Assembly: GCF_000187265.1 (NCBI RefSeq) | Contig: NZ_GL698434.1 | Span: 1 to 64,000, forward strand | DNA: 64,000 bases | Direction: 5' to 3' | From: Streptococcus equinus ATCC 9812 | Lineage (GTDB): Bacteria; Bacillota; Bacilli; Lactobacillales; Streptococcaceae | Part shown: in pieces, positions 17,987-30,081 of the stretch | How positions within the stretch are numbered: the first letter of the stretch is position 1 | Layout: every line of letters begins with the position of its first letter | The notes under the pieces: generated by a model | Seen by the model: only the letters and a program-made list of their open reading frames with translations | Database searches by the model: none | What the model was told of the DNA's origin: nothing | Made by a program: the position numbers and the translations under genes

Positions 17987-18002
17987 ATCACTATGTAGTG
18001 AT
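17987..18002. promoter_or_regulatory. Palindromic operator candidate between MarR gene and FMN reductase
   Basis: ATCACTA (17987-17993) and TAGTGAT (17996-18002) are perfect inverted arms around TG. MarR dimers bind short palindromes of this kind. It lies 61 bases upstream of the FMN reductase start, downstream of the MarR gene. Confidence 0.55.
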
Positions 18003-18026
18003 TTATCTATAATATCATTTTATGAC

Positions 18027-18479
18027 TTATTTATCATTTTGTAAATTATTTTGCTCACGCGGTTTGAATTTTTTCAGGAGTCGAATTAATTCTTCTTGCT
18101 CCTCTTCTGTCAGAACTGAAAAGGTCTCTTCGATTTTTTCGATATGAAGCGACAAAGCTCGCTCAATAACTTGACGACCAGCATCTGTTAAAGTTACCAG
18201 ATAAGCACGTTTATCGTCTGGACAAGTGTGACGGGTCACCCATCCTTTTTTCTCCATATTACGAATCACTACCGTCATGTTGCCAGACGTTGCCAAGATA
18301 CTTCCCATTAACTCGCCGATTTTCATGGGACCTTTGCTGTAAAGAACGTCCAGGACACTAAACTGCGTCGGAGTTAAATCATCTTGTTTAAACGTTTCTG
18401 ATACCTTAGCATCAATGGTCCGAAATGCTTTTCGCATGACAACCATAGCTTTAACTGAAGGATTTTTAAAGTCACTCAT
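18027..18479 (-). CDS. MarR-family transcriptional regulator
   Basis: 150-aa winged-helix regulator. The DNA-binding domain reads LTPTQFSVLDVLYSKGPMKIGELMGSILATSGNMTVVIRNMEKKGWVTR, followed by the wing CPDDKRAYLVTLTDAGR, where the DxR wing motif is typical. Flanking helices 1, 5 and 6 form the dimer. It is probably co-oriented with the FMN reductase to control it. The ligand is unknown; a quinone, phenolic or disulphide stress signal would be usual. Confidence 0.88.
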   Translation of the reverse strand: MSDFKNPSVKAMVVMRKAFRTIDAKVSETFKQDDLTPTQFSVLDVLYSKGPMKIGELMGSILATSGNMTVVIRNMEKKGWVTRHTCPDDKRAYLVTLTDAGRQVIERALSLHIEKIEETFSVLTEEEQEELIRLLKKFKPREQNNLQNDK

Positions 18480-18541
18480 CGCTGCTCCTTTCTTTTTTAC
18501 ATCATATCATTCACTAGGATTTTTGACAAATAGCAGAGCCT

Positions 18542-18570
18542 AAAAAAGAAGTCCTCTTACGAGAACTTCT
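18542..18570 (-). terminator. Terminator after the small membrane protein gene
   Basis: AGAAGT-CTC...GAG-ACTTCT stem on the minus strand followed by TTTTTT. Confidence 0.75.
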
Positions 18571-18582
18571 GACTTTACGTTT

Positions 18583-18927
18583 TTATGCTTTTTCAATAAA
18601 ATCGATAATTTTTAATTTCATACCACTTGAAACAGGGTATTTTTTAACTTTTTTAATCATATCTTGTTTAGAAGTAGTTTTTAGTTGTTCTTTAACAACA
18701 AGTACAGTAACTTTTTCATAGCCAATTTCTGCAATCTTATCTGCTGATAGACCTATAACTCCTAAAGTTGCTACTCCTCCAAGTATACCAAACGGACCCA
18801 ATGCGGCTAACGCTGATGTAATTACCGCCGCACCAACTAAACCACTTGCACTCGCTGCGCTCATCGCTACTAATAAAAATAATCCTGGAACTCCTAAACC
18901 AGCAAATTTTTTGATAATTTCATCCAT
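18583..18927 (-). CDS. Small Gly/Ala-rich membrane protein of unknown function
   Basis: 114-aa protein. Residues 9-65 form two or three glycine/alanine-rich hydrophobic segments (LGVPGLFLLVAMSAASASG, then ALAALGPFGILGGVATLGVIG). A basic C-terminal cytoplasmic region follows with YPVSSGMKLKIIDFIEK at the end. Similar short proteins with a VPGLxLLVAM start and a KYPVSxxLKxKLIDxIE end occur scattered in bacteria without an assigned role. It is a single-gene unit with a consensus promoter and terminator. The promoter spacer is a TA repeat, so expression may vary between cells. Confidence 0.75.
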   Translation of the reverse strand: MDEIIKKFAGLGVPGLFLLVAMSAASASGLVGAAVITSALAALGPFGILGGVATLGVIGLSADKIAEIGYEKVTVLVVKEQLKTTSKQDMIKKVKKYPVSSGMKLKIIDFIEKA

Positions 18928-18963
18928 TTTTTCTCCTCCATTTTCTCGGATTTTTGCAAACCT

Positions 18964-18992
18964 ATTATATATATATATATATAATTTGTCAA
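18964..18992 (-). promoter_or_regulatory. Consensus promoter with TA-repeat spacer
   Basis: Minus strand: perfect -35 TTGACA (18987-18992), 17-bp spacer, perfect -10 TATAAT (18964-18969). The spacer is mostly alternating TA; the uninterrupted TA run covers 18966-18983 (nine units) and enters the -10. Gain or loss of one unit would change the spacing to 19 or 15. Confidence 0.8.
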
Positions 18993-19103
18993 CCTTTTTC
19001 GGCCTATATTTTACAGGATTTTTGACATTTTTTAGAGAGATAATTTTACTAGATTTAACACCAAAAAGCAGTTCTGAAAATCAGAACTGCTTTAATTTAT
19101 TCA

Positions 19104-22100
19104 TTAGAAGAAATCGTCAAACAAACTGAGTTGGTTATCTTCTGGCATGTTGCCAAGGATTCCCATCTCATCCATTTTATCGACCAATGTTGCTGAAACA
19201 CCACCGCGTTTGCGAAGTTCCATTTTAGATAGGAATTCACCTTCTTCACGCGCTTTAACAATTTGTTTTGCAACGTTCTCACCAAGACCATCCATAGCTA
19301 CAAATGGTGGAATAAGGGTATCACCGTCAATGATGAACTCTGTCGCATCACTACGGTAAAGGTCTAATTGACCAAATTTAAAGCCACGTTCGAGCATTTC
19401 ATTGACCAGCTCAAGTGTTGTGTAAAGGTCAATTTCAACGTTTGAAGCTTCGTTATTTTTACGTTTAGTTGAAATTTCTGCCATGCGTTCTTTAACCGCA
19501 TCAAGACCTGTACTCATTGTCTTGATATCAAAAGCTTTGGCACGAATTGAGAAATAAGCACAGTAATAATAAAGTGGGTAGTGAACCTTGAAGTAAGCCA
19601 CACGTAAGGCCATCAAAACATAGGCTGCCGCGTGAGCTTTCGGAAACATGTACTTGATTTTACCACAAGATTCGATGTACCAATCAGGCACATTATTGTC
19701 ACGCATAGCTTGGATATAGCCATTACGTTCTTCATCAGAAATCTTCAACCAACGTCCCTTACGCACACGTTCCATAATTGTAAAGGCCATTTTTGGATCA
19801 AGACCTGCGTGCATAAGATAAACCATGATGTCGTCACGACAACCAATAACAGTTTTCAGTGTCGCGATACCTTCTTTAATCAAATCTTGGGCATTTCCCA
19901 ACCAAACATCGGTACCGTGTGATAGACCAGACAACTGTAGCAATTCGGCAAATGTCGTTGGGTGTGTTTCTTCAACCATCCCACGAACGAAGTTTGTACC
20001 GAATTCTGGAATACCAAGCATACCTGTCGGTGTTCCGATTTGTTCAGGCGTTACACCAAGCACTTCAGTACCTGAAAAGAGTGCCATAACATCTGGATCA
20101 TCAGCTGGAATATCTTTTGGATCAATACCTGACAAGTCTTGTAGCTTACGAATCATCGTCGGATCATCATGTCCGAGGATATCAAGTTTCAAGACGTTTT
20201 CATCGATATCGTGGAAGTTAAAGTGAGTGGTTTGCCATTCAGCAGATAAATCATCAGCTGGATATTGCACTGGCGTAAAATCATAAACGTCCATATAGTT
20301 TGGAATAACAACGATACCACCTGGGTGTTGTCCAGTCGTACGTTTCACACCTGCGGCACCTTGCGCTAAACGCTCAACTTCTGCTTCTGGATACATCTTG
20401 CCATAATCACGTTCATACCCTTTAACGAAACCATAAGCCGTACGATCAGCAACAGTACCAACGGTTCCTGCACGGAATGCGTATTGCTCACCAAAAATAT
20501 CACGAACATCCAAGTGCGCTGACGGTTGGTCATCACCAGAGAAGTTCAAATCGATATCGGGAACCTTATCTCCATCAAATCCAAGGAAGGTTTCAAACGG
20601 AATATCGTGTCCATCTTTCTTGTAACGTGTTCCACATTTTGGACAGTCTTTGTTAGGCAAATCATAACCCGAACCAACTGAACCATCGGTGATGAATTCT
20701 GAGTGTTGGCAATTTGGGCAGACATAATGCGGTGGCATCGGGTTAACTTCGGTGATACCAATCATTGTCGCAACAAAACTTGACCCAACAGATCCACGCG
20801 AACCAACCAAATAACCACGTTTATTTGAGCGGATAACAAGCATTTGTGATGCCAGGTAAATCACGGCAAATCCATTACCCAAAATAGATGTCAATTCTTT
20901 TTCGATTCGTCGATCGACAATATCAGGAAGCGGATTACCATAAATTTCAAAGGCTTTTTGATAAGTCATTTCTGCAACACGTTCTTCTGATTTTTCAAGG
21001 AAAGGCGTGTACAAATCTTTTTTAACAACTTCAATTTCTTCAAAGCGTTCCGCAAAATCATTGGTATTTTTAACAACAATTTCGTAGGCGACATCCTCAC
21101 CAAGGAAAGCAAATTCATCTAGCATTTCATTGGTTGTACGGAAATGCGCTTTTGGTAGCGGAGCAGGTTGTGCATCCTCACCACGACCAATCGGACGGTT
21201 AATCGGTGCCCCTTGCCCTAAACTACGAACGATAATTTCGCGGTAAATTTCATCTTCTGGCTCGATATAGTGAACATTACCAGTCGCAAGAACAGGCTTG
21301 TTCAAACGGCGTCCGACTTCAATCAAATCACGAATAACTTGGCGAATACCTTCTTCATCCTTGATTGTTCCTTGTGCCAAAAGCGGTGCATAAATAGCTG
21401 GTGGCATGACCTCAATAAAATCATAGTACTTAGCCACTTCAACAGCTTTATCCACACCAGATGTCAAAACTGCATCAAAAACTTCACCTTCTGAGCAGGC
21501 TGTCCCAAGCAAAAGCCCTTCACGGTGTGCATCAAGAACAGTTCTTGGAATACGTGCTACTCCTTCAAAATATTTGACATTTGAAAGACTGACAAGTTTG
21601 AAGATGTTTTTCAATCCAGTTTGGTTTTGAACATAGATCGTTGCATGTTTGACGCGAGCTTTCTTATAAGAATCTTCAGCCACCAACTTGGTATTCAAGT
21701 CCATCATGTTGGTAAGGCCATGATTTTCACGTGCTTCTTTCAAGAAAATAAAGAGCAAGCGACCAGTTGCTTCGGCATCGTAGTTGGCCATATGGTGGTG
21801 TTCAAGAGACACTTGGAAACGTTTTGTCAAAGGCCCCAAACCATGACGTTTGTATTCTGGATAAAGATTTCGTGCCAATTCAAGCGTATCAATAACTGGC
21901 TGCGTAATCGTTGGCATACCATGACGTTTGTAGTTAGCATTCATAAATCCAACGTCAAAGGTTGCATTGTGGGCAACAAGAACGGTATCTTTACAGAAAT
22001 CTTGGAACATTTGAAGCACTTGCTCAATTGGTTTAGCGTTTCTGACATGATTATCTGTAATACCAGTCAATTCTGTTGTAAAGGCTGATAGATGGTGCCC

Positions 22101-23498
22101 TGGGTTGATGAATTCATCAAACTGCTCAACAATATTTCCTTTGTACATTTTTGAAGCCGCAATCTGAATCAAATCATTATGCACCGCAGAAAGTCCAGTC
22201 GTTTCCACGTCAAATACGACATAAGTAGCTTCATTCAACTCTAAATCAACTGGATTGTATGCAATCGGCACTTTATCTTCAACAATATTGGCTTCCAAAC
22301 CAAAGATGGCTTTAATACCGTTCTTACGGGCTCTGTGATAGCCATGAGGGAAACTTTGAACATTTCCATGGTCAGTAATGGCAACAGCCTTGTGGCCCCA
22401 TTTTGCGGCCGTATCAATCAACTCTTCTACTGTTGGGAGAGCGTCCATTGTCGACATGTTTGTGTGAGCATGAAATTCCACACGTTTTTCACCTTCTGGC
22501 ATCAAATCCTTACGATCATGGTGAACAATTTCTTTAACATCTTGCACATTCATGGTAAGGGCATGAGTGAAATTATTATTCTCGATATTACCCCGAACAC
22601 GAAGCCATGAGCCCTTGGCAATCATGTCATATTTTTTCAATTCTTCATCATCTTTTGCCCATTTTTGCATGGCAAAACTTGATGTATAGTCAGTCATCTT
22701 GAAATTGATGATGTGTCGACCAGTTCGTGTTGTTTTCTTTTCAACGTCAAAAACCATCCCTTCAAAAACGATGCGGTTTTCTTCGGTTGTGATTTCAACC
22801 ATCGGGGTGATTTCAGCATTTTCAAATCCTGCACGACGTTGTTTAGCACGTTCTTTGAAATCAAATTTAGGTTTTGGCGCTTCTTCAACTGGTGGCATTG
22901 AAGCTTCTAATGATTTGACAGCTTCGCGATTTTCCTGCACAGCCTTTTCAACCATAGCTTCGCGATTTGACGTAAAATCTTCTTGGAGAGCTTGCGTCAT
23001 GGCTTCATCTGACACCATATCAATCGCTAATTTTCCAAAACCAAAGGCTTCAAACTGACGTGCCAAATTTGGCAAATGATTTTTACGAAAATGATTATTA
23101 TTGACAAAAGCTGGCGCTTCAATCAATAATTTTGTCCCATCGTAAGAGACTTTCAGTTTGCTAAAAGATGCTTTAAAGCTAGCGCTGTTGCAAGGAGCGT
23201 GCTCAAAAGCTTCTTCATAGTAAGCCTGCAATAACGGCTGTGAAAAATCAATATTTTCTGCTTTGATATCAAAAGTTGCCATGATGTCTGCTTGTTTGAA
23301 AGTATTGACCAGGCGGTAAGCCAACTCACGGTAAATCTCGATTGGCAAAATCTCTGCAAATGAAAAATGGAATTCCCAGAGGCGAGATACCGAGTGCACC
23401 TTAACTTCACGGATATCTGCAGATGAAAAAGCACTTGATTGTCGCATTTCAAGCGGCATATCGATTTGCTCCATCAATTTTTTAAATAACTCTGACAT
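19104..23498 (-). CDS. polC: DNA polymerase III alpha subunit, PolC type
   Basis: Replicative polymerase of low-GC Gram-positives, 1464 aa, normal for streptococci. In order: N-terminal domains, an OB fold (about 235-320), PHP domain ([20 protein letters not shown], about 335), an inserted DnaQ-like 3'-5' exonuclease ([20 protein letters not shown], about 420-590), a zinc-binding module (CPNCQHSEF...CPKCGTRYK, about 920-960), and the polymerase core with [12 protein letters not shown]. It ends with the clamp-binding QLSLFDDFF. It is transcribed alone with proS-rseP upstream. Confidence 0.98.
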   Translation of the reverse strand: MSELFKKLMEQIDMPLEMRQSSAFSSADIREVKVHSVSRLWEFHFSFAEILPIEIYRELAYRLVNTFKQADIMATFDIKAENIDFSQPLLQAYYEEAFEHAPCNSASFKASFSKLKVSYDGTKLLIEAPAFVNNNHFRKNHLPNLARQFEAFGFGKLAIDMVSDEAMTQALQEDFTSNREAMVEKAVQENREAVKSLEASMPPVEEAPKPKFDFKERAKQRRAGFENAEITPMVEITTEENRIVFEGMVFDVEKKTTRTGRHIINFKMTDYTSSFAMQKWAKDDEELKKYDMIAKGSWLRVRGNIENNNFTHALTMNVQDVKEIVHHDRKDLMPEGEKRVEFHAHTNMSTMDALPTVEELIDTAAKWGHKAVAITDHGNVQSFPHGYHRARKNGIKAIFGLEANIVEDKVPIAYNPVDLELNEATYVVFDVETTGLSAVHNDLIQIAASKMYKGNIVEQFDEFINPGHHLSAFTTELTGITDNHVRNAKPIEQVLQMFQDFCKDTVLVAHNATFDVGFMNANYKRHGMPTITQPVIDTLELARNLYPEYKRHGLGPLTKRFQVSLEHHHMANYDAEATGRLLFIFLKEARENHGLTNMMDLNTKLVAEDSYKKARVKHATIYVQNQTGLKNIFKLVSLSNVKYFEGVARIPRTVLDAHREGLLLGTACSEGEVFDAVLTSGVDKAVEVAKYYDFIEVMPPAIYAPLLAQGTIKDEEGIRQVIRDLIEVGRRLNKPVLATGNVHYIEPEDEIYREIIVRSLGQGAPINRPIGRGEDAQPAPLPKAHFRTTNEMLDEFAFLGEDVAYEIVVKNTNDFAERFEEIEVVKKDLYTPFLEKSEERVAEMTYQKAFEIYGNPLPDIVDRRIEKELTSILGNGFAVIYLASQMLVIRSNKRGYLVGSRGSVGSSFVATMIGITEVNPMPPHYVCPNCQHSEFITDGSVGSGYDLPNKDCPKCGTRYKKDGHDIPFETFLGFDGDKVPDIDLNFSGDDQPSAHLDVRDIFGEQYAFRAGTVGTVADRTAYGFVKGYERDYGKMYPEAEVERLAQGAAGVKRTTGQHPGGIVVIPNYMDVYDFTPVQYPADDLSAEWQTTHFNFHDIDENVLKLDILGHDDPTMIRKLQDLSGIDPKDIPADDPDVMALFSGTEVLGVTPEQIGTPTGMLGIPEFGTNFVRGMVEETHPTTFAELLQLSGLSHGTDVWLGNAQDLIKEGIATLKTVIGCRDDIMVYLMHAGLDPKMAFTIMERVRKGRWLKISDEERNGYIQAMRDNNVPDWYIESCGKIKYMFPKAHAAAYVLMALRVAYFKVHYPLYYYCAYFSIRAKAFDIKTMSTGLDAVKERMAEISTKRKNNEASNVEIDLYTTLELVNEMLERGFKFGQLDLYRSDATEFIIDGDTLIPPFVAMDGLGENVAKQIVKAREEGEFLSKMELRKRGGVSATLVDKMDEMGILGNMPEDNQLSLFDDFF

Positions 23499-23615
23499 AA
23501 AACGTAAATTACCTCAATTCCATAAATTAAACTATTCTTATTAAGCAAAATATTGCCTTTTTTTCTAGGGATGTTATCTTCTAATTCTACCACAAATGAC
23601 AGCTTTTTTCGACAC

Positions 23616-23643
23616 AAAAAAGGCCAGGACTAAATACCTGACC
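23616..23643 (-). terminator. proS terminator
   Basis: GGTCAGG/CCTGGCC arms on the minus strand followed by TTTTTTG, 10 bases past the proS stop. Confidence 0.8.
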
Positions 23644-23652
23644 TCTCACTAA

Positions 23653-25530
<1,878 letters not shown>

Positions 25531-25538
25531 TCATGAAA

Positions 25539-25574
25539 ATAAGTAAGCTGCTTTATTAAAAAGTAGCTTACTTA
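25539..25574 (-). other. Long hairpin between rseP and proS
   Basis: AGTAAGCT and AGCTTACT arms with a short inner AAAG/CTTT pairing. The minus-strand 3' side continues TATTTTC, a weak terminator or read-through attenuator between the two genes. Confidence 0.45.
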
Positions 25575-25661
25575 CTCGCATATTAGAAAAGACCGTATCA
25601 ATTCCTTTCTAAAAGATGTGTATTTTTAAAATTATATACTAGATTATGAGTTTAATAAAAT

Positions 25662-26924
25662 TTAGAAAAAGACGCGCATGATATCATTCCATGTCACAGC
25701 AATCATTAAAATAATCATAATGACGACACCGACCAGAGTGATATAGGTTTCAGTTTCTTGTTTCAATGGTTTGCGGCGAACAATCTCAATCAAATTCATT
25801 AAGATTTTTCCACCGTCCAAAGCTGGAATCGGAATTAAATTAACAATTCCAAGGTTGATTGATAACAGCGCTAAAAGATTAACAACAGAAGTCAATCCAT
25901 AAGATGCTGCTTGGCTTGAAGCTTGGTACATGGCAACTGGACCACCTAGCTTGTTCAAACTAAAGTTTGACACAAGACCTTTTAGTGCATTGAGAATGGC
26001 TGTAGCACCTTGCCATGCCATTTGGAAACCGCCAGTGATTTTATCCCAGAAGCCTGTTTTCAAAGCTGAAGAAACACCAATAAGGTAACTTCCGTGATTT
26101 TCAACTGGTTGAACAGCAAGTGTTTTAACCTTTCCTGATTTATCTTTGACTTTGACTGAGATAGTGTCGCCTTTTGAGATAGTCTTAGTCGACTTAGTTA
26201 CAGCTTCAGTCAAATCAGACCAGTTTGTAACTTTATAATCACCGATAGCTAAAACTCTATCACCATTTTTGACGCCTGCTGCTTGCATAGCACCACCATC
26301 AGCCACTCGAACGGCATTAGTTGCAGTGTTTGGCACACCACCTTGCATGAAAACAAGAAGTATAAATGCTAAGATTCCAAGAATAAAGTTATTCATCGGA
26401 CCTGCAAAGTTTGTTATCAAGCGACCAAGAACCGTCGCGTTTTGGTACTGCACATCAAGCGGAGCAATGCGAATTTCTGTACCATCTTCTTCAACGATGG
26501 TTGCATCATGGTGAACAGCAAAAGTCTTTTGTTCATCTAAGACAAGACCAGTAATTTCTAATTTATCTTCCAAATCATAAGACGTCACGTTCATCGGAAG
26601 TGCTGTGTTATCCAAGTGCTTGTTTGATAAATTAATTCGTGTTACTAAGCCATCTTTGTTCATCGTGAGACTAGCAGGTGTACCAGTTTTAATTTCAGTA
26701 GCATCATCACCCCAGCCAGCCATACGAACATAGCCACCAAGTGGTAAGATACGAAATGTATAGGCTGTACCTTCTTTATCAAAATGAGAAAAGATTTTCG
26801 GCCCCATGCCGATAGAAAATTCTCTCACCAAGATTCCTGCTTTTTTGGCAAAGTACAGGTGACCAAATTCATGGACAATAACTAAAATTCCAAAAACAAT
26901 AATAAACGTTAATATTCCGAGCAT
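25662..26924 (-). CDS. rseP: Site-2 intramembrane zinc metalloprotease RseP (Eep)
   Basis: 420-aa membrane protease. HEFGH at residues 18-22 ([16 protein letters not shown]) gives the zinc site, and [13 protein letters not shown] near residue 362 is the second conserved motif. A PDZ domain lies at about 205-290 ([16 protein letters not shown]). In streptococci and enterococci, Eep processes peptide pheromones and lipoprotein signal peptides. It heads the line uppS-cdsA-rseP-proS. Confidence 0.95.
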   Translation of the reverse strand: MLGILTFIIVFGILVIVHEFGHLYFAKKAGILVREFSIGMGPKIFSHFDKEGTAYTFRILPLGGYVRMAGWGDDATEIKTGTPASLTMNKDGLVTRINLSNKHLDNTALPMNVTSYDLEDKLEITGLVLDEQKTFAVHHDATIVEEDGTEIRIAPLDVQYQNATVLGRLITNFAGPMNNFILGILAFILLVFMQGGVPNTATNAVRVADGGAMQAAGVKNGDRVLAIGDYKVTNWSDLTEAVTKSTKTISKGDTISVKVKDKSGKVKTLAVQPVENHGSYLIGVSSALKTGFWDKITGGFQMAWQGATAILNALKGLVSNFSLNKLGGPVAMYQASSQAASYGLTSVVNLLALLSINLGIVNLIPIPALDGGKILMNLIEIVRRKPLKQETETYITLVGVVIMIILMIAVTWNDIMRVFF

Positions 26925-27008
26925 TTTGCTCCTCTCTATACCAGTAAGATTATTTCCTTACTAGTAAGTAACTTTCAGAAGTTGATGGAAAACCTACCAC
27001 TCAACTTA

Positions 27009-27803
27009 TTAGAAAAGACCAAATAGATGCATGATCGGGAAAACAAAAATCATTGAATCAAAGCGGTCAAGAATACCACCATGACCAGGAATTAATTTTC
27101 CAGAATCTTTTACGCCAAAATGACGTTTAATTGCACTTTCAACCAAATCACCGAATTGGCCAAAAATACTAAACAAAATAACGTAAATCAACATAGCAAA
27201 TAGATTGTGCGGTGCATAAACCGCTTTATCGATTAGCATGAAGATTAGTGAAACGACAACTGCACAAGCAATTCCGCCTAGGCTTCCTTCGATTGTTTTG
27301 TTCGGAGAAACTTTTGGCATTAACTTACGTTGACCAAAACGACGACCAACCATGTAAGCACCAATATCTGTTGCCCATACGATAAACAAGGCAAACAAGA
27401 CTTTATCCAAACCACCCATGCGGGCATTGACTAGGTTTTGGAAACCAATTCCCACATAAAGACTTGCAGCAATCGGATAAGACACGTCGTCAAATGAATA
27501 ATCATCGCTGTTCACAACTGTTCCAGCTAGTAGCAAGAAAACAAGTAAACCGTAGACTGAAAAATTAGAGTCAATCGGTAGCGATGTAAAGTAATTATCC
27601 AAAGGCACTGTTAAAACAAAAGCACCTAACATTGATAAAACACCTTCAATTGAAAAGAACTCAAGATGTTTCATGCGTAACATTTCTGCTACACCAATCA
27701 TTGCTAAAAGACCTACAAAAACTTGGAAAGCAAGCCCCCCATGCAACAAGAACGGCAGCATAATCAATAGAGCAATAGCTCCCCAAATCACACGTTGTTT
27801 CAT
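27009..27803 (-). CDS. cdsA: Phosphatidate cytidylyltransferase
   Basis: 264-aa multi-pass membrane enzyme making CDP-diacylglycerol from phosphatidate and CTP. The signature close to the C-terminus is KRHFGVKDSGKLIPGHGGILDR followed by FDSMI. About eight hydrophobic segments precede it. It is 12 bases after uppS and 84 bases before rseP in the same transcript. Confidence 0.96.
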   Translation of the reverse strand: MKQRVIWGAIALLIMLPFLLHGGLAFQVFVGLLAMIGVAEMLRMKHLEFFSIEGVLSMLGAFVLTVPLDNYFTSLPIDSNFSVYGLLVFLLLAGTVVNSDDYSFDDVSYPIAASLYVGIGFQNLVNARMGGLDKVLFALFIVWATDIGAYMVGRRFGQRKLMPKVSPNKTIEGSLGGIACAVVVSLIFMLIDKAVYAPHNLFAMLIYVILFSIFGQFGDLVESAIKRHFGVKDSGKLIPGHGGILDRFDSMIFVFPIMHLFGLF

Positions 27804-27815
27804 GATATTCCCTTT

Positions 27816-28571
27816 CTAGATTCCACCAAAACGGCGATGACGCTGATTGTACTCAGCAATCGCTTTAATCAATTCGTCTTTTTTGAAATCAGGCCATAAA
27901 ACTGGTGTGAAATAGAACTCACTGTAGGCTGATTGCCACGGTAGAAAATTACTAAGACGAAGTTCACCACTTGTTCGGATAATCAAATCCGGGTCGCGGT
28001 AAAGATACGGCAAGTGATTAGTCATCAAGTGATTTGAAATCACATCTTCTGTAATATCATCTGGACTAATTTTCGCTTCAAGAACTTCTTGAGCAATATT
28101 TTTTACCGCTTCTGTAATTTCTGAACGGCCACCGTAGTTAAGCGCAAAGTTCAAAATAAGACCAGAGTTGTGCTTTGTTTGGTCACAAGCACGTTTCATA
28201 GCATCGTAAGTGTCTTTTGGTAAACGGTTTGTTTCACCAATAACTTGAACTCTAACGTTATTTTCGTCCAATTGCGGGACGTATTTATCGAAGAACTCGA
28301 CTGGCAAGTTCATAATGAATTTGACTTCGTCTTCGGGTCGTGACCAATTTTCAGTTGAGAATGCATAAACCGTCAGAACTTTTACACCAAGCTCTGATGC
28401 AGCAATCGTCACATCTTGCAAAGCATCCATACCAGCCTTATGTCCCATGACACGTGGTTGCATGCGCTTTTTGGCCCAACGACCATTACCATCCATAATA
28501 ATTCCAATATGATTTGGAATTTTATCGAGGCTAACTGCCTCTTCTTTTTTTCTAAATTTAAATTTAAACAT
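27816..28571 (-). CDS. uppS: Isoprenyl (undecaprenyl diphosphate) synthase
   Basis: 251-aa cis-prenyltransferase that extends farnesyl-PP to C55-PP, the lipid carrier of cell-wall synthesis. IPNHIGIIMDGNGRWAKKR contains the catalytic Asp and substrate-binding residues. YAFSTENWSRPEDEV and the C-terminal DLIIRTSGELRLSNFLPWQ are family motifs. First gene of uppS-cdsA-rseP. Confidence 0.97.
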   Translation of the reverse strand: MFKFKFRKKEEAVSLDKIPNHIGIIMDGNGRWAKKRMQPRVMGHKAGMDALQDVTIAASELGVKVLTVYAFSTENWSRPEDEVKFIMNLPVEFFDKYVPQLDENNVRVQVIGETNRLPKDTYDAMKRACDQTKHNSGLILNFALNYGGRSEITEAVKNIAQEVLEAKISPDDITEDVISNHLMTNHLPYLYRDPDLIIRTSGELRLSNFLPWQSAYSEFYFTPVLWPDFKKDELIKAIAEYNQRHRRFGGI

Positions 28572-28666
28572 ATCAATTCCTTAAAAGCATACTCATCGTC
28601 CTATTTTACCATAAAATGGCTATTTTTTCTCTACTTAATTAAGAGGTTTTTAGGGAATAATGGCAC

Positions 28667-28695
28667 AAAAAAAGCCAGACGTGTTTTCATCTGTC
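28667..28695 (-). terminator. yajC terminator
   Basis: CAGATG/CGTCTG stem on the minus strand followed by GCTTTTTTT. Confidence 0.65.
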
Positions 28696-28705
28696 TTTTC
28701 ATGTA

Positions 28706-29050
28706 TTAATCTTCGCTTTCAACAGCAGTATCTTCAGTAGTTTCTGCTTGTTCTTCAGCAGCTTCTTCAACAACCGCAGTTTCAACTACTTCTGGTTGAG
28801 CTTTATTAACGACGCGTTTTACAGCACCTAGTTCAAATGTTAAGTAAACCCCATCGATGTCCAAAACCATTTTTTGGTTATCAACATCAACTTCATCGAT
28901 AATACCATAAAGGCCACCGATTGTTACAATTTCATCACCTTTTTGTAGTGCTTTCAATTGTTCTTGACGGTTTTGTGCTTGTTTCTTTTGAGAACGTTGC
29001 ATAAACCAAATCAAGGCAACCATAACAATCAACATAATAAGTGTTGGCAT
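28706..29050 (-). CDS. yajC: Preprotein translocase subunit YajC
   Basis: 114-aa inner-membrane accessory of the Sec translocon. One N-terminal transmembrane segment (MPTLIMLIVMVALIWFM) is followed by basic QRSQKKQAQNRQEQ and the conserved LQKGDEIVTIGGLYG. The tail is acidic and Glu/Thr-rich. The ATG at 29050 follows GGAGG; an earlier in-frame start would add 11 non-conserved residues. Confidence 0.9.
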   Translation of the reverse strand: MPTLIMLIVMVALIWFMQRSQKKQAQNRQEQLKALQKGDEIVTIGGLYGIIDEVDVDNQKMVLDIDGVYLTFELGAVKRVVNKAQPEVVETAVVEEAAEEQAETTEDTAVESED

Positions 29051-29150
29051 AAGTATCCTCCAAAAATATAAGCTTACTGACAACTATACCAAATTCCATT
29101 TCACAACGCAAGAATTGACCATTAAATGACTAAAAGCCTAATTTTTCTAG

Positions 29151-30002
29151 TCATTTAACATAGACGACTTGAATTTGTTCTTCAAATCCGAGTTTTTCAT
29201 AAAGACGTTTTGCTGCAAGGTTTTCTGACTCAACCGCAATTTGAAAAGACTTTTCATTTTCGGCCACCAAAGCATTGACAAGAACTTTCATAAAATAAGT
29301 TCCAATGCCTTGACCACGATAACTTTCAGCTACTGCGAGTCCATAAAAATAATTGTATTCCGTACTAAAATCAACTGTACAAGAAGCCAATACTTTTTGG
29401 TCCTTCATGACGATATACAATCGTCCCGTCTTATCTGCTAGCGCTGCTTTAGCATAATGAAAAGCGACTTCATAAGACTCACCAAAAGCTTGAGATTGAA
29501 ACTCAGCAATAGCCTCAAGATGTTCTTTCTGAGCTGGTGTCACTGATAACTCTTTTTGATTATCAACAGGATAAAATTGGCGGTTACGTGTCAGCCAATA
29601 TTCAAAATCATCGTCTAATTTCATGCCAAGATTTGGCAACAAATCAGGATTTTTCGATAGAAATGCACGTTCTGACATCACGACAAATTCTAAATGATAA
29701 TCCTGCAAGGTTTCACGAAGAACATGAAATAGTTGTCTTGCATAACCCTTTCGACGAAAATCTGGGTGAACCATAATAGCAACTTCAGCTTTCGCAGGAC
29801 TGTCTGCGTAAACCGTCAACAAAGCCACTAAGCGTTCATCTTCATACCCTAAAAAGAAAGCTGGCATTTTCTCATCAAAATTCAAACTATTGGAAAGGTA
29901 AGGCGTTCGGTGTGTTTCATCAAAATCTTGAACCTCTCTAATCAATTTTTCAGCAGCCAGTCTCTGCTTGTCATCTAAGCAATTCGTGCTAATCACTTTC
30001 AT
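29151..30002 (-). CDS. Tandem GNAT-family acetyltransferase
   Basis: 283 aa with two GNAT folds. The first has the acetyl-CoA loop VHPDFRRKGYARQLFHVL (about 80-100), the second AVAESYRGQGIGTYFMKVLV (about 225-245) and RLYEKLGFEEQIQVVYV at the end. Both R-x-x-G-x-G/A loops look intact. The acceptor is unknown. The ATG at 30002 is preferred because AAAGGATGAG lies upstream. Confidence 0.82.
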   Translation of the reverse strand: MKVISTNCLDDKQRLAAEKLIREVQDFDETHRTPYLSNSLNFDEKMPAFFLGYEDERLVALLTVYADSPAKAEVAIMVHPDFRRKGYARQLFHVLRETLQDYHLEFVVMSERAFLSKNPDLLPNLGMKLDDDFEYWLTRNRQFYPVDNQKELSVTPAQKEHLEAIAEFQSQAFGESYEVAFHYAKAALADKTGRLYIVMKDQKVLASCTVDFSTEYNYFYGLAVAESYRGQGIGTYFMKVLVNALVAENEKSFQIAVESENLAAKRLYEKLGFEEQIQVVYVK

Positions 30003-30039
30003 AATCTCATCCTTTTTCATATCATTCTATACAATGCAC

Positions 30040-30067
30040 AAAAAGCCTGAGACAAATGTCTCAGACT
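30040..30067 (-). terminator. galE terminator
   Basis: AGTCTGAGACA/TGTCTCAGGCT arms on the minus strand followed by TTTTTG. Confidence 0.85.
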
Positions 30068-30081
30068 AGATTTATGTCATA

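Noticed and set aside
21621-22088. 155-codon plus-strand frame inside polC
   Set aside because: Antisense to the conserved exonuclease region; composition is unlike a real protein.
29151-30002. GNAT gene as two fused separate genes
   Set aside because: Tandem GNAT proteins of this length are a known arrangement, and both acetyl-CoA loops are in one frame without a stop.
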